DNA of 64,000 nucleotides from Diplosphaera chodatii (taxonomy: Eukaryota > Chlorophyta > Trebouxiophyceae > Prasiolales > Stichococcaceae): positions 558,001-622,000 of the forward strand of contig JAALGY010000008.1 in the NCBI GenBank assembly GCA_032358165.1, given 5' to 3'. Below the pieces are notes generated by a model. The model was not told where the DNA came from. It was given only the letters and a program-made list of their open reading frames with translations, and ran no database searches. Made by a program: the position numbers and the translations under genes. Positions 1 through 12,600 of the stretch are shown here, one piece after another; position 1 is the stretch's first letter, and each line of letters opens with the position of its first letter.

Positions 1-153
1 TGACCAGCTAGATTGCTTGTACAACAGCCTGCGTCTCTTTCGGCACATCTGTTGCACTAAATCGGAATGGTATGTTGATACACGGGCGCCGCATCAGCAT
101 TCTAGATGCTCATGAGCCAGACTTAGTGTAGGAGGCGCTAAAGCATTGTGTTC

Positions 154-3100
154 ATGGCTAAGAAAGCAGGCGACGATAAGCACAGGAAGCGGAAGAAGGC
201 CAGGCATGGCTCAAACCCAACAAATGCACACGCCGCCGCCACTGATGCTTCTTGCAAGCCGGCCGCGGTTGAGAGGTGGCTGGATGACGCCGGCGTGGAA
301 TGGCGAGAGTGCTGCAGACTGGGCGAGGCGGCCAGCGGAGGGCAGGGCGTGTTCGCGGTACGGGATATCGCGGCAGGAGAGGTGGTCCTGGCGGTGCCGG
401 ATGATGCGGTGCTCATGCCGGACGACTGCTGCATCGCCAAGGTGACACCAAAACATACAAAAGCACGCCTCACGTCCTTAATATCGCGACACAAGAGGTG
501 TATGCGGCTCGACACCAACAGCAGACTCCCAGCCACATGCATCTGGCGTGGTGTGCTGCGGCCACAGCTGCATGTTGTCAGATCGTGTCACACGATGATT
601 CACATGGAGCTTCACGCGACCTACAGGAGCTGCAGGAGGCTGACCTGGGGCACGAAGGCCGCGGCGGCGAACGCGGCGAGGGCATCGCTCTGGCGCTGGC
701 GCTCATGGCAGAGGCTCACGCCGGCGAACACTCCAGGTGAGATCTCAACGCGATCGATGCTGCTGGACCATGCTGCATGCTGCGAGTTTGCATACTCTGT
801 GTTTGATGTTGCAGCTCCCTGCAGGGCAGTAGGTTGCAGCCATTTCTGGTGACCGACCAAAGCTGGTGGTGCTCTACAGCCATGCGGCCTACATCGCGTC
901 GCTGCCGCGGGCGATGCCGGGCGTGCCCGTCTGCTGGGCCGCCGAGGAGCGCGCCTTTCTGGCCGGCACCGCGGCGGCGGACAAGCTGGATGGCGTTGGC
1001 GTGGCGCCGGGTGCCCTGTCTGATTGGGGACCCTCCATCGAGCTGCCGTCACAGGCGAGCCGAATTTGGAAGGTCATCGTGCATCACAGTGTCTATCATG
1101 TCAAGCCAGAGCCTCGAATGTGGGGTTCAGTGTGTAGCTGAGTAGCAAGCGCACGGCATTGCACCCTCGGGATCACGGGCGTCGGGAGCAGCTGCTGACA
1201 GCATCGGGTGACGAGACAGCTGACAAGCGCACTGTTGGCGCAGCAGATCGACTCAGCCTGGGAGGAGGTGGCGCAGCCTTTCGTGTCACAGCACAGCCAG
1301 CACTTTGGCACTGCCGAGGCAGATTGGCGGTCGCGATTCGAATGGGCAACCGCGGTTGTGGCGGCCTACAGCTTCGAGCTGGGCGATGACAAGTACCAGG
1401 TGCAGATCCACTTCGTCAAACGAAAACATACGCTGTACTTGTGCACATATGCACAGCAGCTTCTCATTAACTAAGAAGCAGGCAAGACAGCAGGCATCCG
1501 CCATTGCCAGCTGCGTTGTGTGGACAGCGTCCCCCAGTGCCATTGCCTCACCGCTCATCTCTTCCCCACCGCTGTGCAATTGTAGGCAATGGTGCCACTG
1601 TGGGACGCCCTGAACCACATCACAGGACGCTGCAATGTGCGGCTGCACCACCATGAACAGGACGAGCGCCTACAGATGATTGCAACAGGTCAGACGCTTG
1701 GTCCACATCGCATTGTGTCATGCCACGACGACCTGGTGCAGGCTTCCCACTTGGTGCTCCATGAAACTGCTGCTGAAAACGAACAGAATGGTGCACTGCA
1801 ACGCTGGCAGGACGGATGTGCATCTGCTGCTGTACCTCGCAGAGCCGATCCGGGCGGGCAGTGAGCTCATCAACAACTATGGCGAGCTGGGCAATGCGGA
1901 GCTGCTGCGGCGCTTCGGCTTCGTGGAGCCATGCAACCCACACGACTGTGCTCAGGTGTCTAAATGTCAGTCTCATGCAGGAGGTCAGGGAGGTGTCAGT
2001 ATCTTCCTGAACATTCCTGCCAAGCACAAGCCACACACACGGATCTCCAACCACACACATGGATCTTGAACCAGTCGACTGCATTGCCAGGCATGGCCTC
2101 CGGAAACTGTGCCCATTATGACATGATGTCTTGCAGGTGCCTTGGACGGCGGTGTATGATGCTGCGGTCTCCATAGCATTCGGCAGCAATGAAGCAGAGG
2201 CGCTGCAACATGCGGTGTTGCCATCAGAGAAGGAGCTCAAACGCCGCTGGAGACGCCTCAGGTATCAGAGGGTGCGCAACTTGAAGTTGCTCTAGTGAGG
2301 CTGTCACTGTGTGCGACAGTCGCTCCTGCAGACTGGCTTGCGTGCACACATCATGTGTGGTGTCACTCGTGCAGCGGTAGGGTGCAGCAACAGCCGCTCA
2401 TGTACCCTCTGCGCGCACACTGCATGCCCAGACTCGCCGGAAAGTGCAGCATGGGTTGCATAAGTTCAAGGGTTCCTGCATCCCCGTAACCAGGCCGTCC
2501 CGGAGAGCGGCTACTTCAGCATCGTGCGCGATGGCAAGCCAGAGGCGCTCCTCGCGCTTGCAGCCCGGGCGGCACTGGCTGACCTCAGGTGCAGGACCAG
2601 CACGCTGCGGTGGGAAACTGATCTGGCGCAGTCTCTATTACATGATAGCCTTGGAACTGAGCCATGTGGCTGCAAGATGTGCCAAAGCAGGTGGCACCCT
2701 GCCGCAGGTCACGATCTGCAGCGCAACAGAAACCGGCGCCAGATGCTGCTGAGCAGCCTCATGCGGCAGCTGGACCCAGCACTGGGGCTGTGTCAGCTGC
2801 TCAGCAAGCTGCTGGTGATGCGCGGCTGGACGGACCAAAGGCGAAGCGGCGGCGCAAAGCAGGCCAAGACGATGTGAAGTCATCACCAGTTGCGCCGGTG
2901 TCAGCTGCAGATGTGCTTGAAGTGTTGAACGGCCTCATCGCGCGGACAAGCAGGTGCGGGAGGCCTTCTGCCCAGTTGCGGCACTGTTGTGCGTGTCAAT
3001 GGCTGGGCCATGCTACGCAACTGTTGCTTTGGCTCACCTTGACTTCTGCCACACCACTGAGCGTACTACTGTTTGTCTCCTGTGCAACAGGTACCTGCCT

Positions 3101-3307
3101 GAATGTAGCAGTGGTGTGGCAGCAGATGCTGTCAACACATCAGCGGCGGACCAGGCGCAAGACCCTGCCTCTCAGTCCTGGCGAAAGGCAGCTGCTCTGC
3201 TGGTGCGGCAAGGGGAGTTGGACTGCTGGAAGGCCTGCGCTGGCCAATGGTTGGCGTCACCTGATGTGGAGCAGCAAGTTGCAGACATGCTGTCAAGCAG
3301 GCAGTGA
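154..3307 (+). CDS. SET-domain protein lysine methyltransferase, SETD6/RKM4 (Rubisco LSMT-like) family
   Basis: Multi-exon gene. The first ATG at 154 opens a Lys/Arg-rich N-terminus (MAKKAGDDKHRKRKK) that could act as a nuclear signal. It runs into the start of a SET domain: GGQGVFAVRDIAAGEVVLAV (about 340-400). Further exons give SALLAQQIDSAWEEVAQPF (1220-1280), then MVPLWDALNHITGRCNVRL (1589-1650) with the SET Asn-His pair, then AGSELINNYGELGNAELLRR (1858-1915) with the conserved NNYG and FGFVEP. Exons after 2137 (VPWTAVYDAAVSIAFGSNEA) resemble the helical Rubisco-LSMT substrate-binding region. A basic stretch (GPKAKRRRKAGQDD, about 2835-2875) is near the C-terminus and the stop is at 3305-3307. 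Members of this family use S-adenosylmethionine to methylate lysines of ribosomal proteins or transcription factors. The substrate here is unknown. Exon borders between 430 and 1200 are the least certain. Confidence 0.85.
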
Positions 3308-3639
3308 CAGGCTGACAGCGACCTTTTGTGTGAGCTGGGCTGCCTGCTGGTTTCCAAGTGCGAACGGAACGGTTGAAAGGAGCAAGGGCTCCTGTGCTAG
3401 CTGTGCCCATGTCTGAATGACCGCCTATCAATGTACAGCCGGGTCAGCTGATGTGAACTTGTGAAGGCAAATCGCTGCGCGCAGCACCACACCTGATTTG
3501 CACGCACAACAGTCAAACGGTGCTGTAGCCGGTCTTGTAAGCTGCGAGATAGCGCGCTGTCGTGGTGTTGCTGTCAAAGCCTGTGCCAGAACCGGGCATC
3601 CCAAGTGCATTCATTCTGCCACATCTTCTTGATACACGA
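3308..3639. other. Intergenic region between two plus-strand genes
   Basis: No convincing exon is seen on either strand. It should hold the 3' end of the SET gene and the promoter of the OEP24-like gene. A TGTAA motif at 3535-3539 on the plus strand fits the usual chlorophyte polyadenylation signal, about 230 bases past the stop. Confidence 0.4.
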
Positions 3640-5394
3640 TGGCGTTGATCCGGGCGACACAGCCTGATCAGTCTGCGAATCCTAAAACACTCAGCTCCAG
3701 CTCAGGAAAGGTTCAACCAAAAGCTATCATCTCGGTCAAGGGGACACCCAGTTTCGCCGGCGTGCTAACCTTCCAGGTGCACAACAGACAAACCTGCACG
3801 CTCCATTGGCGATCATGATGTGCGAATGTCAAAGATGCCGCTTGCCATGTGAGCACGCACCATCGCTCCTTATCAGCCGCATGGCGCATGCTTGTTGGCC
3901 CCGCGCATGTGGCTGCTGAGATGACCTGCACCATGCCGGCAAGCGCAAGGACTATGCTGACACTGGATACCGCCTCAGTGCTCGTATACGCGTGTGTGCA
4001 GCGTGAGGCGCTGAATGGAACGCAGTTTAAGTTCACCGTTGCAGACGCAACAATCCGCAACCTGAAGACCGCACAGGTGCGTGGCATGCAGGAGAGGCTA
4101 CAACCAATGGACCCAGGTAGTCAGCAATTCTTGCGCTGATCAGTGTGTCAAATAGCACTTGCATGCTGCAGGGCTATCTGGTGTCCGGCAAGCGCACAGA
4201 CGGTATGACACCTGCTACTCCCGCTTGCCACTGACTGGTTTGAGGGGGTATCGATAGCAGAATTCTGACTTGTGGAAGAGCAACGCCTGCCAATGCACCT
4301 GCAGGCTGGCTGACCACGGAGGTGGCGCATGATTTTGGTAGCAACGACACGAAGGCAAAGGCTAGCGTGAAGCAGGTATGTCAGCTTGCACTGGGAAAGC
4401 TTAGTCGCACACCCCTGCAGGCGTATCTTATCGTGCTCTGGTCTGAAAATTAGGACACAGGCCAAGGCGGATTCGCTGCCATGCCTCGCAGGTACAGGAC
4501 GGGCGCGTATACGGGCTTGACTACACGCACTTTGCATCAAAGCCAGCAGGGGGTATCGTGGACGCTTCCATCGAGGTCAACAAGGGCCTCAAGCTTGCAG
4601 CCGGGTGCGAGAGAGCAACTGCCACAGCCCAAGTCCGGATATTGTGGGCATCGGATGCTGCCCGACTGATTGCCTAAGTATTGCGCAGCTGCACCCTGGA
4701 TGAGCTCTGGACCCCGTTGGGTTGCCCAAAAGACGGACAGACGTGACCTGCTCCGCTCTGCAGGTACAACCTGGGCAATCAGCTGGCGTCGCTGAGTGCA
4801 ACAAAGAAGGAGGGCGAGCTGACCTACACAGCGTCTGTGAACTCTCGACAGGTGTGCTGCATCAGTGCCCGTAATGCTTCGCAGAGTCCGCTTCACCATG
4901 CGCACGATGCAAGCAGGGCGGGTGCATACACGGCCAAGTAATATCAGATCAGCCCAGGGTTCTGTTGGGCGCATGCAGGCTGTGAAGCTAGGGGTCACTC
5001 GGAAGCAGGGCGACACCACATGGGGCGCCACGTACATCTTCCCTGTGGTGGTGCGCCACAGAGTGTCCTGAGCGCATGTTGCGGCGCCCTCTGCACACAT
5101 GGGTCGTCTGTACAGTGTGACCCATATTCAGCCACTGGCATCGTGCACCGAAGCATACTGTCGACTTGTTCATGTGGCCATGCAGATGGCTGGAGAATAC
5201 AAACACAAAGACTTCAAGGTTTGACGCTGACGCTTCAGCGTGGCAGTATTTCAGCAGTCAAGCCTGTGATATAGTGTGTTGAGCCCGAATGCTGTGGGTG
5301 TTCCCTGCAGGTTGTTGCAACAGCGCCTGTCACACAAGAAGGTGTGGGCGACGTCAAGTTGCAAGCCATGTGGGAGCGCACAGTGGCCATATGA
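3640..5394 (+). CDS. Chloroplast outer-envelope pore protein, OEP24-like beta-barrel
   Basis: Seven or eight short exons splice to a protein of about 233 residues, close to the usual OEP24 size (about 213). The chain starts MALIRATQPDQS at 3640. Recognised exon pieces are EALNGTQFKFTVADATIRN (about 4000-4075), GYLVSGKRTDG joined in phase to WLTTEVAHDFGSNDT (4171-4376), GRVYGLDYTHFASKPAGG (4492-4600), YNLGNQLASLSATKKEGE (4765-4852), KLGVTRKQGDTTWGATYIF (4980-5042) and EYKHKDFKVVATAPVTQEG ending KLQAMWERTVAI (5188-5394). The alternating polar/non-polar strands typify an envelope barrel. The VADATI motif near the start and the KLQAMWE motif near the end match the order of similar motifs in plant OEP24. 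OEP24 forms a slightly cation-selective pore for triose phosphates, sugars and other metabolites. The family call rests on motif order and fold pattern, not on a search. Confidence 0.65.
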
Positions 5395-5764
5395 ACATAC
5401 TCGGCCCAGGGCAGTGCAGCAGACAGCAGTTACACAGTGGTTTGTTCGTATTTGGTCTGGGATGACAATGCAACCCCCTCTGACCGTGGGGAGGGGCGCT
5501 AGACCCTCCATGACGAATCATCTGGTATTACAAGCATATAATACGAACAGGAAACGTTGACCTGACAACCGCATAGAGTTGCAAGACTATCCAGAAACCA
5601 AAGAAATCAGAGCCGCTGAAGCTGAGAGGGTCACCCCAAAGCTGCCTAAGCTGCAATTCCAGCGCAGAATGCAGAAGCAATGACAGTACAGACTGTGGCC
5701 AGCACTGCCACAGTGTGCCTTTGATTTGCGTGACCACCTGACAACAGAACACCGTATCATCAGG
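5395..5764. other. Convergent intergenic region
   Basis: Lies between the 3' ends of the OEP24-like gene (+) and the sugar transporter (-). No coding signal was recognised. Read on the minus strand, a TGTAA motif (plus-strand ttaca at about 5526-5530) sits about 235 bases past the transporter stop and is a plausible polyadenylation signal for it. Confidence 0.4.
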
Positions 5765-8201
5765 TCAAGACACCGAACTGCGCCTGGAAACACTGGGGCT
5801 GGGACCCGCCATGCCATCGGTCAGCCCGCCAGCTGCGAGGTCCGATGCGCCGTTGGGCGGCTGCGGCCCATTGGCATCCCAGGGATTCTGCAGTTTGCGG
5901 GGTGAGAAGCCGCCCGCACTGCCGATCAGCACCGCTGGTGGCGGCTGCTTGAACAGCTGCAACCCCTGCTGCTGCTGCGGCGGCGGCTGTGGCGGCGGCG
6001 GCTGCTGCTGCTGATGCATCGGCAGTCGCATCTTTGCCCGTGCCAGCGCATGCGGCGACTGCACGGGCGACTGCTGGCTGCCTGGGCTGAACCCCTTGAA
6101 GCTGCTGCTCCTGCTGATGGGCTGCAGTTGCGGCAGACTGCTGCTGGCTTGAAGTGCCACGGCATCCTCGTCCCGCGCGCTGACAGCAGCATACTGTGGC
6201 AGGCTGCCAAACCGACCGCCACTGACAGCGACGTCAGCGCGAGCGGCCTTCTGCCTGAACTTGATGACGCTGTACCATGCGCCACCGACCTGTAACCACA
6301 CCCCGGGATGTCATGCACCCGATGATGCCAAGTCTTGCAGCTGCCACCAACGTGATGAAATGCTGCTGCGATCAGCAGCGTGCCCTCACCATGTTGACCA
6401 GGATGCCAGTTACGTTGAGGAAATGCGCCTCCACCCCGCCAAGCAGAAAGAATCCCAAGCCTGTCGCGAGCACCCCCTGCACCAAGGACGACGTCCATCC
6501 GTCGGCCTGTGTCTTGGCACTGTGGTGCAGGCTGCTGTCTGCTCGGATTCAGGACCGTTCGTTGACAACCACTGCCACACCGGAACCAGTGACGGCCCGA
6601 GGGACAAGCGCACCTTGAACACGCCGACGATGGTGGTCGTGAGCGCGCTGTTGTGCATGGTGCACAGGAACAGGCTGTAGTTGAGCGCGACGCCCATCAC
6701 GGCACACGTGGCCAGCAGCACCGCAAAGTGCAGCGCTCCCGCCTGCTCCGCCGCGTGCGCCGCCATCGGCACAATCCGCACCACCTCCCCCGTAGCGACC
6801 ACCATCTGCACCCCGCAACTCGCTCAGCGTCGGCAGGTGGCCCTGCCATCCGCACACATGGGGGCAGTGGCGCAGAAGCGTGCATGGGGTAGGCGTGCCA
6901 CAACAACCAGCGCTGTCAGCATGTAGTAGCGCTGGTGTATGGCTGTTGTATGACCTGCCATGTGAACAGGGACTTGCGATGGACACAGGCGGGAATCCAG
7001 CATGGCTTCCGCTTGCGCACCGTCAGCAGGAAGGGGATGGACAGCAGCGCATTGTAGAACAGGAGCTCCGAGGTGCCGGCGCCCTTCTCCGCCCCGCTGC
7101 GCTCCACCAGCAGCAGGTACCCCGTCTGCAGCCCGCAGCTCAGCAGCGCGCACACGTACCTGCCGCACGGAGCCATCTGCTCATCGGATGCAGTCGGGGG
7201 ATGCAGCGTGCACACAAACCCCTGGGAGGAGGGGACTCGCCCAACAGGCCAGCCGGCGGTATCACAGCCTCAGCACGAATGTTGCTTTGATCTCAAGGTG
7301 CAGGCCTCTGGGGAAGGTGCACCCTTTGAGATCGAAGGTGAAGTCGCCGAGGCCGGCAATCAGGCAGCCTGTCACGATGAGCACGACTGAGGCGGTGATG
7401 TCTCGCGGCGGCGCCTTTCGCTGCATGCTCGCCTGCACAGCAACCACAGGATCAGCTGACGACCGTCCAGATGGCGAGCCCTAATGTGACCGGCCAGGTG
7501 CAGCCCAGAAGCAGCCCTTCGGCTCACCTTGACACCAAGCACCATCACTGGCGTCAGCCTCTTGAGCGCATTGTACCTGCACCCCACACATACTGACGTT
7601 GTCGAGGTGCTGACCACTGAACCTGCTTCACGCATTGTGCGCGACACAGCCATGCGGGCACACGGCTGTATGTGTCGAGGCCAATGCTGTGTGCGTCGTG
7701 CCGTGTGGCAGTGCCTCACATCGGGATGTTCAGGTTCTGGAGCCCCAGCAGCGCGAAGCAGACGTTGGCTGTGTACAGGATCGTGACCGGCGCCAGCTGC
7801 CGGGCCTTCCTGGCTGAGAGGGCCGGGAAGTGCACCAGGCCAGCCGCCCGCAGCGGCGGCACGATGGCGACCGCCGCCAGCATTTGCAGCAGCAGCACGC
7901 TGTTGGCCAGGCTGAACAGTGACAGGCACGCCTTGTTGATGAAGTTCATGGCGATGGCCAGGGCCGCGTACAGCCCCGCCGACGACATCGCAGCGCAGAC
8001 GCGCCATGCCGCTGCTGTCTTCCGCAGCGCCTGGGGCGCCGCCAGCTCGGAATCGCTCGACGCCGAGCTGAGGTCGCTGAGGCTGCCGCACGCCTGCCGG
8101 GGCGGGCTGCTCCCTGTCTGCTCGCGCTGATCGCCGCGGCGCTGACTGCCCTTGTCAGCAGCGACGTGATTGACCATCAGTAGCCTAGGCACGACTGCCA
8201 T
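5765..8201 (-). CDS. Nucleotide-sugar transporter, SLC35D/TPT-like (drug/metabolite transporter superfamily)
   Basis: Starts at 8201 with MAVVPRLLMVNHVAADKG; a Ser-rich cytosolic leader follows. The first helices read LYAALAIAMNFINKACLSLF and LANSVLLLQMLAAVAIVPP (7850-7990), then ILYTANVCFALLGLQNLN and MYNALKRLTPVMVLG, a hallmark of SLC35-type nucleotide-sugar antiporters (7535-7770). Later helices are VVLIVTGCLIAGLGDFTFD (about 7330-7390), FAVLLATCAVMGVALNYS (6690-6740), GVLATGLGFFLLGGVEAHF (6420-6500) and WYSVIKFRQKAARADVAVS (about 6210-6275). The protein likely exchanges a nucleotide-sugar for the nucleotide monophosphate in the Golgi or ER membrane; the exact sugar cannot be read from sequence. 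Odd feature: an extended C-terminal tail of about 150 residues rich in Gln, Pro and Ser, encoded by CTG/CGG-like triplet runs at 5950-6020. Confidence 0.85.
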
Positions 8202-9618
8202 CCTGCTGCCGTGCAGACGCTACCTGCATACAAGGCCACATGGCAGTCGGATTTTACTCAGGATGACGCAGTGGGACAGCTACATCACACTTGGCTGCAT
8301 GGCGCCACTGCAGCGGCGTGCATTCTTGCGCACCAGGTCAGGTGCTTCCCAAGTAGTACATATTGTGCACGACGTGCCTATCCGTAAGCTTTCCTGCGCC
8401 GCAGTCAGCGATCCGGCTGTCGAAATGCGATCAGGTACCTTGCGATCAGACGACGCATGGCCCGCGGCCCCGGGGGCTGGGCCCCCTGGGTGCAGACGGG
8501 TGCTTCCGGGATGCCGTCTCCCGGAAGGAACTGAGCTCACCCTCTGCAGGGTCCGCAGCCAGCGGCCGAACACTGCCAAGGAATGCACTCAATACAAGAA
8601 TCTAACTGCACACAGACAGCGCTGCGGGCTGCATAGCGCAACGTTGCACCCGGAATGCGCCCCGCGATGAAAATTCAAGGTGCACGTCAATGGTGATGCG
8701 AGACAATGACGAGTCAGCCTCAGGCTGATGCAGAAAGAAAGCTGAACACGATAGCGTGTACGCTCATCGACGCCGCAAGCGGTCACCTTGCACCAGCACC
8801 TGAGAGACGGGCCCGCCCATAGTCGCCAAAGGAATCGGCTCTGGTAACCTGGTGGCGTAGCAGTCGGCATGCGGCTTGACGACCCTCAACAGGGGACTGC
8901 AGCACCGATCTGCCGAAAGCGCGGGATTCAGAAGGCAAATCTTCGATGTTGCATCGCCACCTTTTTGCAACCCTCAACACTCACTCTGCCGTGCTGCAAA
9001 GTCCATCTGCATTGGGCGTGGTGCTCTGCCACAGTGGAGGCGCAGGGTACACACGCCCACTTGCCTTCCGCCTGTTGTTGCGGACCGACACGCCAGCTGT
9101 GACCTCGACGGGTGTCAGCCTTGCAGATGCTGTGCAGCATGCACAGGGTGTTCGGCGCTTGAGAGAGCATTTCTTGACATGTGTTGATGGCCACCGGTAT
9201 CAGCTGCGGCGGGCATGCAGCACAGGCAAGTTCCGTCGCACATGGAAGGCTCGGTGGCAGCCTGGGCGCCAGCTGCGGCAGCTCTCGCGGGAGCTCAGTT
9301 GCTCACCATGCAGGCGTTGGCCGAGCAGACGTCAGCGGCGGTCACTCTGCTCAGCTGCAGCACTGGTCATCACGGCTTGGCTGCAGGCATCTATCCTCGG
9401 GTCCCAGGTCAGCTCAGAGGAGGCGGTCTCCGCTTGCAGCGGCGGCCATGTTGACGGCGTGGGAAGGTGGGCCGTGCCGATGTGCATGCTTGGGCGTGTG
9501 AGGCAGTCAGTACACGCCCAGTGCCGAATGTGCGAGTGCATGGTTGCCCAGCACATGGCGCGGTGATGGCAAGGTGTGCCAACGATGCATAGCTGGTGTC
9601 GTGCCCCCGCTGCTGCAG
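8202..9618. other. Divergent promoter region plus unresolved 5' exons of the HCF145-like gene
   Basis: The minus-strand transporter starts at 8201 and the first secure HCF145 exon begins at 9619. The part near 9215-9410 has long open frames, for example a hydrophobic Ala-rich stretch read as MEGSVAAWAPAAAALAGAQL (from about 9242). It probably includes the transit-peptide exon(s) of the HCF145-like gene. An ATG at 8946 opens a 206-codon Arg-rich frame that may or may not be used. I could not fix the true start. Confidence 0.4.
8468..8490. repeat. Short GC-rich hairpin in the divergent promoter region
   Basis: The run GGGGGC at 8472-8477 pairs with GCCCCC at 8481-8486 across a 3-base TGG loop. 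After one mismatch, CCC at 8468-8470 pairs with GGG at 8488-8490. It could be a structured or protein-binding element or simply GC-rich chance. Confidence 0.45.
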
Positions 9619-12600
9619 CGTGCTTTGACGATGGCGAGGTGCGCGTCTGCCACTCCCACGTCCAGAAGACGCAGCAGGTCATGGCGGAGCTGCGGGTCTA
9701 TGCCAGTGTGGATGAGGTGAGCAGCCCTGCGCATCCATGCCCCGAGTCTCATTGTTTGGACATCTGCCTGGGGGTGCTCCAACAGAGATCTGAGTAGTGG
9801 ATCGTGCTGCTGGGTTGTGGCATTGATGCTAGCGGTTTGGCCCTGTTGCAGCAAAGGTTTGCAACCTGGCACCAGCTCTCACCTTGGCAACTGCAGGTCT
9901 GGCGGGTGCTGACGGACTACGACCGGCTGGCGGCGTTCGTGCCGAACCTGGCGCACTGCGAGCGCGTGGGCGGGGCGCCGCCGGGACGCATCCGCATCCG
10001 GCAGCGAGGCTGCAGCCAGGTGAGGGCTGCACTGTTGGTCGGGCAAGCAGCAGTCTGCATCTTGATGTCGACCATTGTGTGAGGTTTAGTCGTACCCGCA
10101 TGATGACAGGACGTGACACAATCAACGCTCATGTCTGCGTGCACCACAACAGCTGCGTGGTCAATTGCTGCAGGCAAAGCTGTGGCGGCTGGAGGCGTCC
10201 GCGCTGCTGGAGGTGCAGGAGCGCAGGCTGCCGGCGGGCGCACGTGAAGTGCGCTTCACGCAGGTCGAGGGGGACTTCAAGGTGCGCCTCTGCTCGTCAG
10301 GCACAGGCGTGTCTGACCCTTGTATGATTGCACAGAGCTATGACCGCATGGAAGATAGAGCGTCTGGCCCATACACATCACGTTGGAGTGGCCAGTCCAA
10401 ATGCTTGAAAGCCCGCCGTGGTGCTTGCAGGAGTTCTCGGGGCGGTGGGTGGTGGAGCCGTGTGCTCCAGGGGTGCCGGGCGGCCCGAGCCTGGCGACAC
10501 TGCTGCGCTATGAGATCAGCGCAGTGCCGCAGCTGTCCATCTCCTCCGCGCTCGTGGCGTACGTGCTGCGCTGCGGGCTGCCCGCCAACCTCACGGCCAT
10601 CGCGCGCCGCGCAGAGCAGGTGCACTCCGGGAATACGTGCGCACCCCTTCCTATAACATGCGGCTCGCCCCCTGCTGAGTCATGTGTCTCGCCCCCTGCT
10701 GAGGTGTCACTCCGAGGCGCTGTAAGCTCGCGGGCCCCTTACAGCAGCTGCAGCATGAAGCTGAAAAAGACTGTACTGCGCCGTCGCACAGATGGCTCAG
10801 CGGCATGCGAGTGCGCCAAAGTTTGCGGCACGCGCGTTTGGGGACGAGCCCGTGCAGCTGCCGACCCAGCAGCCCAGCCAGCAGCAGCAGCAGGAGCAGG
10901 CGCAGCTGCGGGGGGAGGAGTCAGAGGCGCTGCCCCCCAAGGCCAGCGCCTGGCCGTGGCAGCGTGCCAAGTGAGCTGCTGCCAACCATACTGTGCACAC
11001 GCTGCGTTGCTTGTTGCACCAACAAGAGATACGGATGCAACTGAACACGGACTGCATGAACTGCACAATCATCACACACGGTTGTCAGTTTTTCGGAGCT
11101 TCTGTGACGTGCTGCCGAACTCGCCGCGCAGGCTCCCAGCCCCGCGGCTTGCGGCCGGCACGCCGGCGCAGTACCTGGGCGCCGTCAGCGTCCCCCTGCC
11201 GCCGGCCGCGCCGCCGCCGATGGCGGAACTCAGCCAGCAGGTGGCGGCGCCCGACCCGCGGCCGGCAGCGCGGGCACAGCTGCAGGTGGGACCGCTTGCC
11301 ACATGACCTGCAGGGTGCCAGCGCAGTGCAATCCTGCCACATCGCTGAGGACGCAGCACTTTCCCAGTGTTGAGTGCTTATAGTTGCGCGTTGTGGCCGC
11401 TGCAGGCGTTGTATCCGCCCTTTTCGGTGGGCGCGAACGGTGCGCGGCAGCCGCTAGCCGCCAGCCACAGCGCGCCGGCTGTGTCAGAGGTGCACCTGCG
11501 CCGGCTGGACCGGGACAACATCCTGCACCGCCGCGCCGTCGCCGAGATCCTGGTCGACGCCTCCCCACAGGAGGTCTGTCCGACGCTGCCTTCCTGACCA
11601 TGGCGTGCTCAACATCATGCTCTGCCCCTGCCTGCCAGCTTTGCTGCATTTCGAGACCTTTCCTGGTCACATACAAAGCTTGTGTCCACCTACAAATCGC
11701 CCCCGTGCGCCAGGTCTGGGCGGTCTTGACGGACTATGATGCGCTTGCCGACTTCATCCCGGCACTGGCTGTCAGCGAACGCCTCCCACACCCCTCGGGC
11801 GACGCCAAGCTCGTGCGCCTGCGGCAGGTACTGCTGCTGACCATGTGGTTGCATGCGCAGCAGTGCTAGCATCACCCCAGTGATGTCAGTTGGCAGATCA
11901 TGCAAGAGGACCCACAGGCCTGCTTACATGGACCTGGTACATATCGCATGGTAGGCAGAGGGTGCTGCACGCTAGCGGTCGTTGGTTACCTACACCATTC
12001 TCCTGCAGGTCGGCTTCAAGGCCATGGCATATGTGATGCTGCACGGCGAGGCGACGCTAGACCTGCTGGAGATTGCGCCGCGGGAACTGCAGTTCCGGCA
12101 GGTGCCCGGCCTGGCAGGCGACTTTCTGCAGCTGCAGGGCAAGTTCATGCTGGTGCCTGACGAGTCTCAGGAGGTGGGACGGCATTCTGCTGACTTAGTT
12201 GTCGGTCATTGGCATGCCACTGTCCTGCCTGCACACCGTTCCATCGGCGCTGTCAGCAGTCAAGGCAGCTGCTATGGATCGTGGCATGATTGTGTTCACT
12301 GCTGGTCTGCCACAGGTGGCAGAGGCAGCAGGCTCCAGCAGCGCGGCCCGCGGGGGGCCTCGCGAGCCCCGCACCGTGCTGCGCTACGCTGTCGAGGTGC
12401 GGCTGGGCCCTCACCCTTCCTGCGCGCAACCAGCGGTCTGACGGCCCGGTGGCAGGACAGCAGACAGCAGCTCGGTTCTTTCTGAGGGCTGCGCTGGGCT
12501 GCAGGCAGGCTGTTGTAGGGCGCAGGGAAGGTCACCATTCACAAGGGCAAGGCGCACTGCCCAACCACCGGTGGGTTGTGTGGCGCAGGTGGTGCTGCCG

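Noticed and set aside
8946..9566. 206-codon Arg-rich frame as an independent gene
   Set aside because: No domain. It overlaps better frames that may belong to the HCF145 5' exons, and it could be chance in GC-rich DNA.
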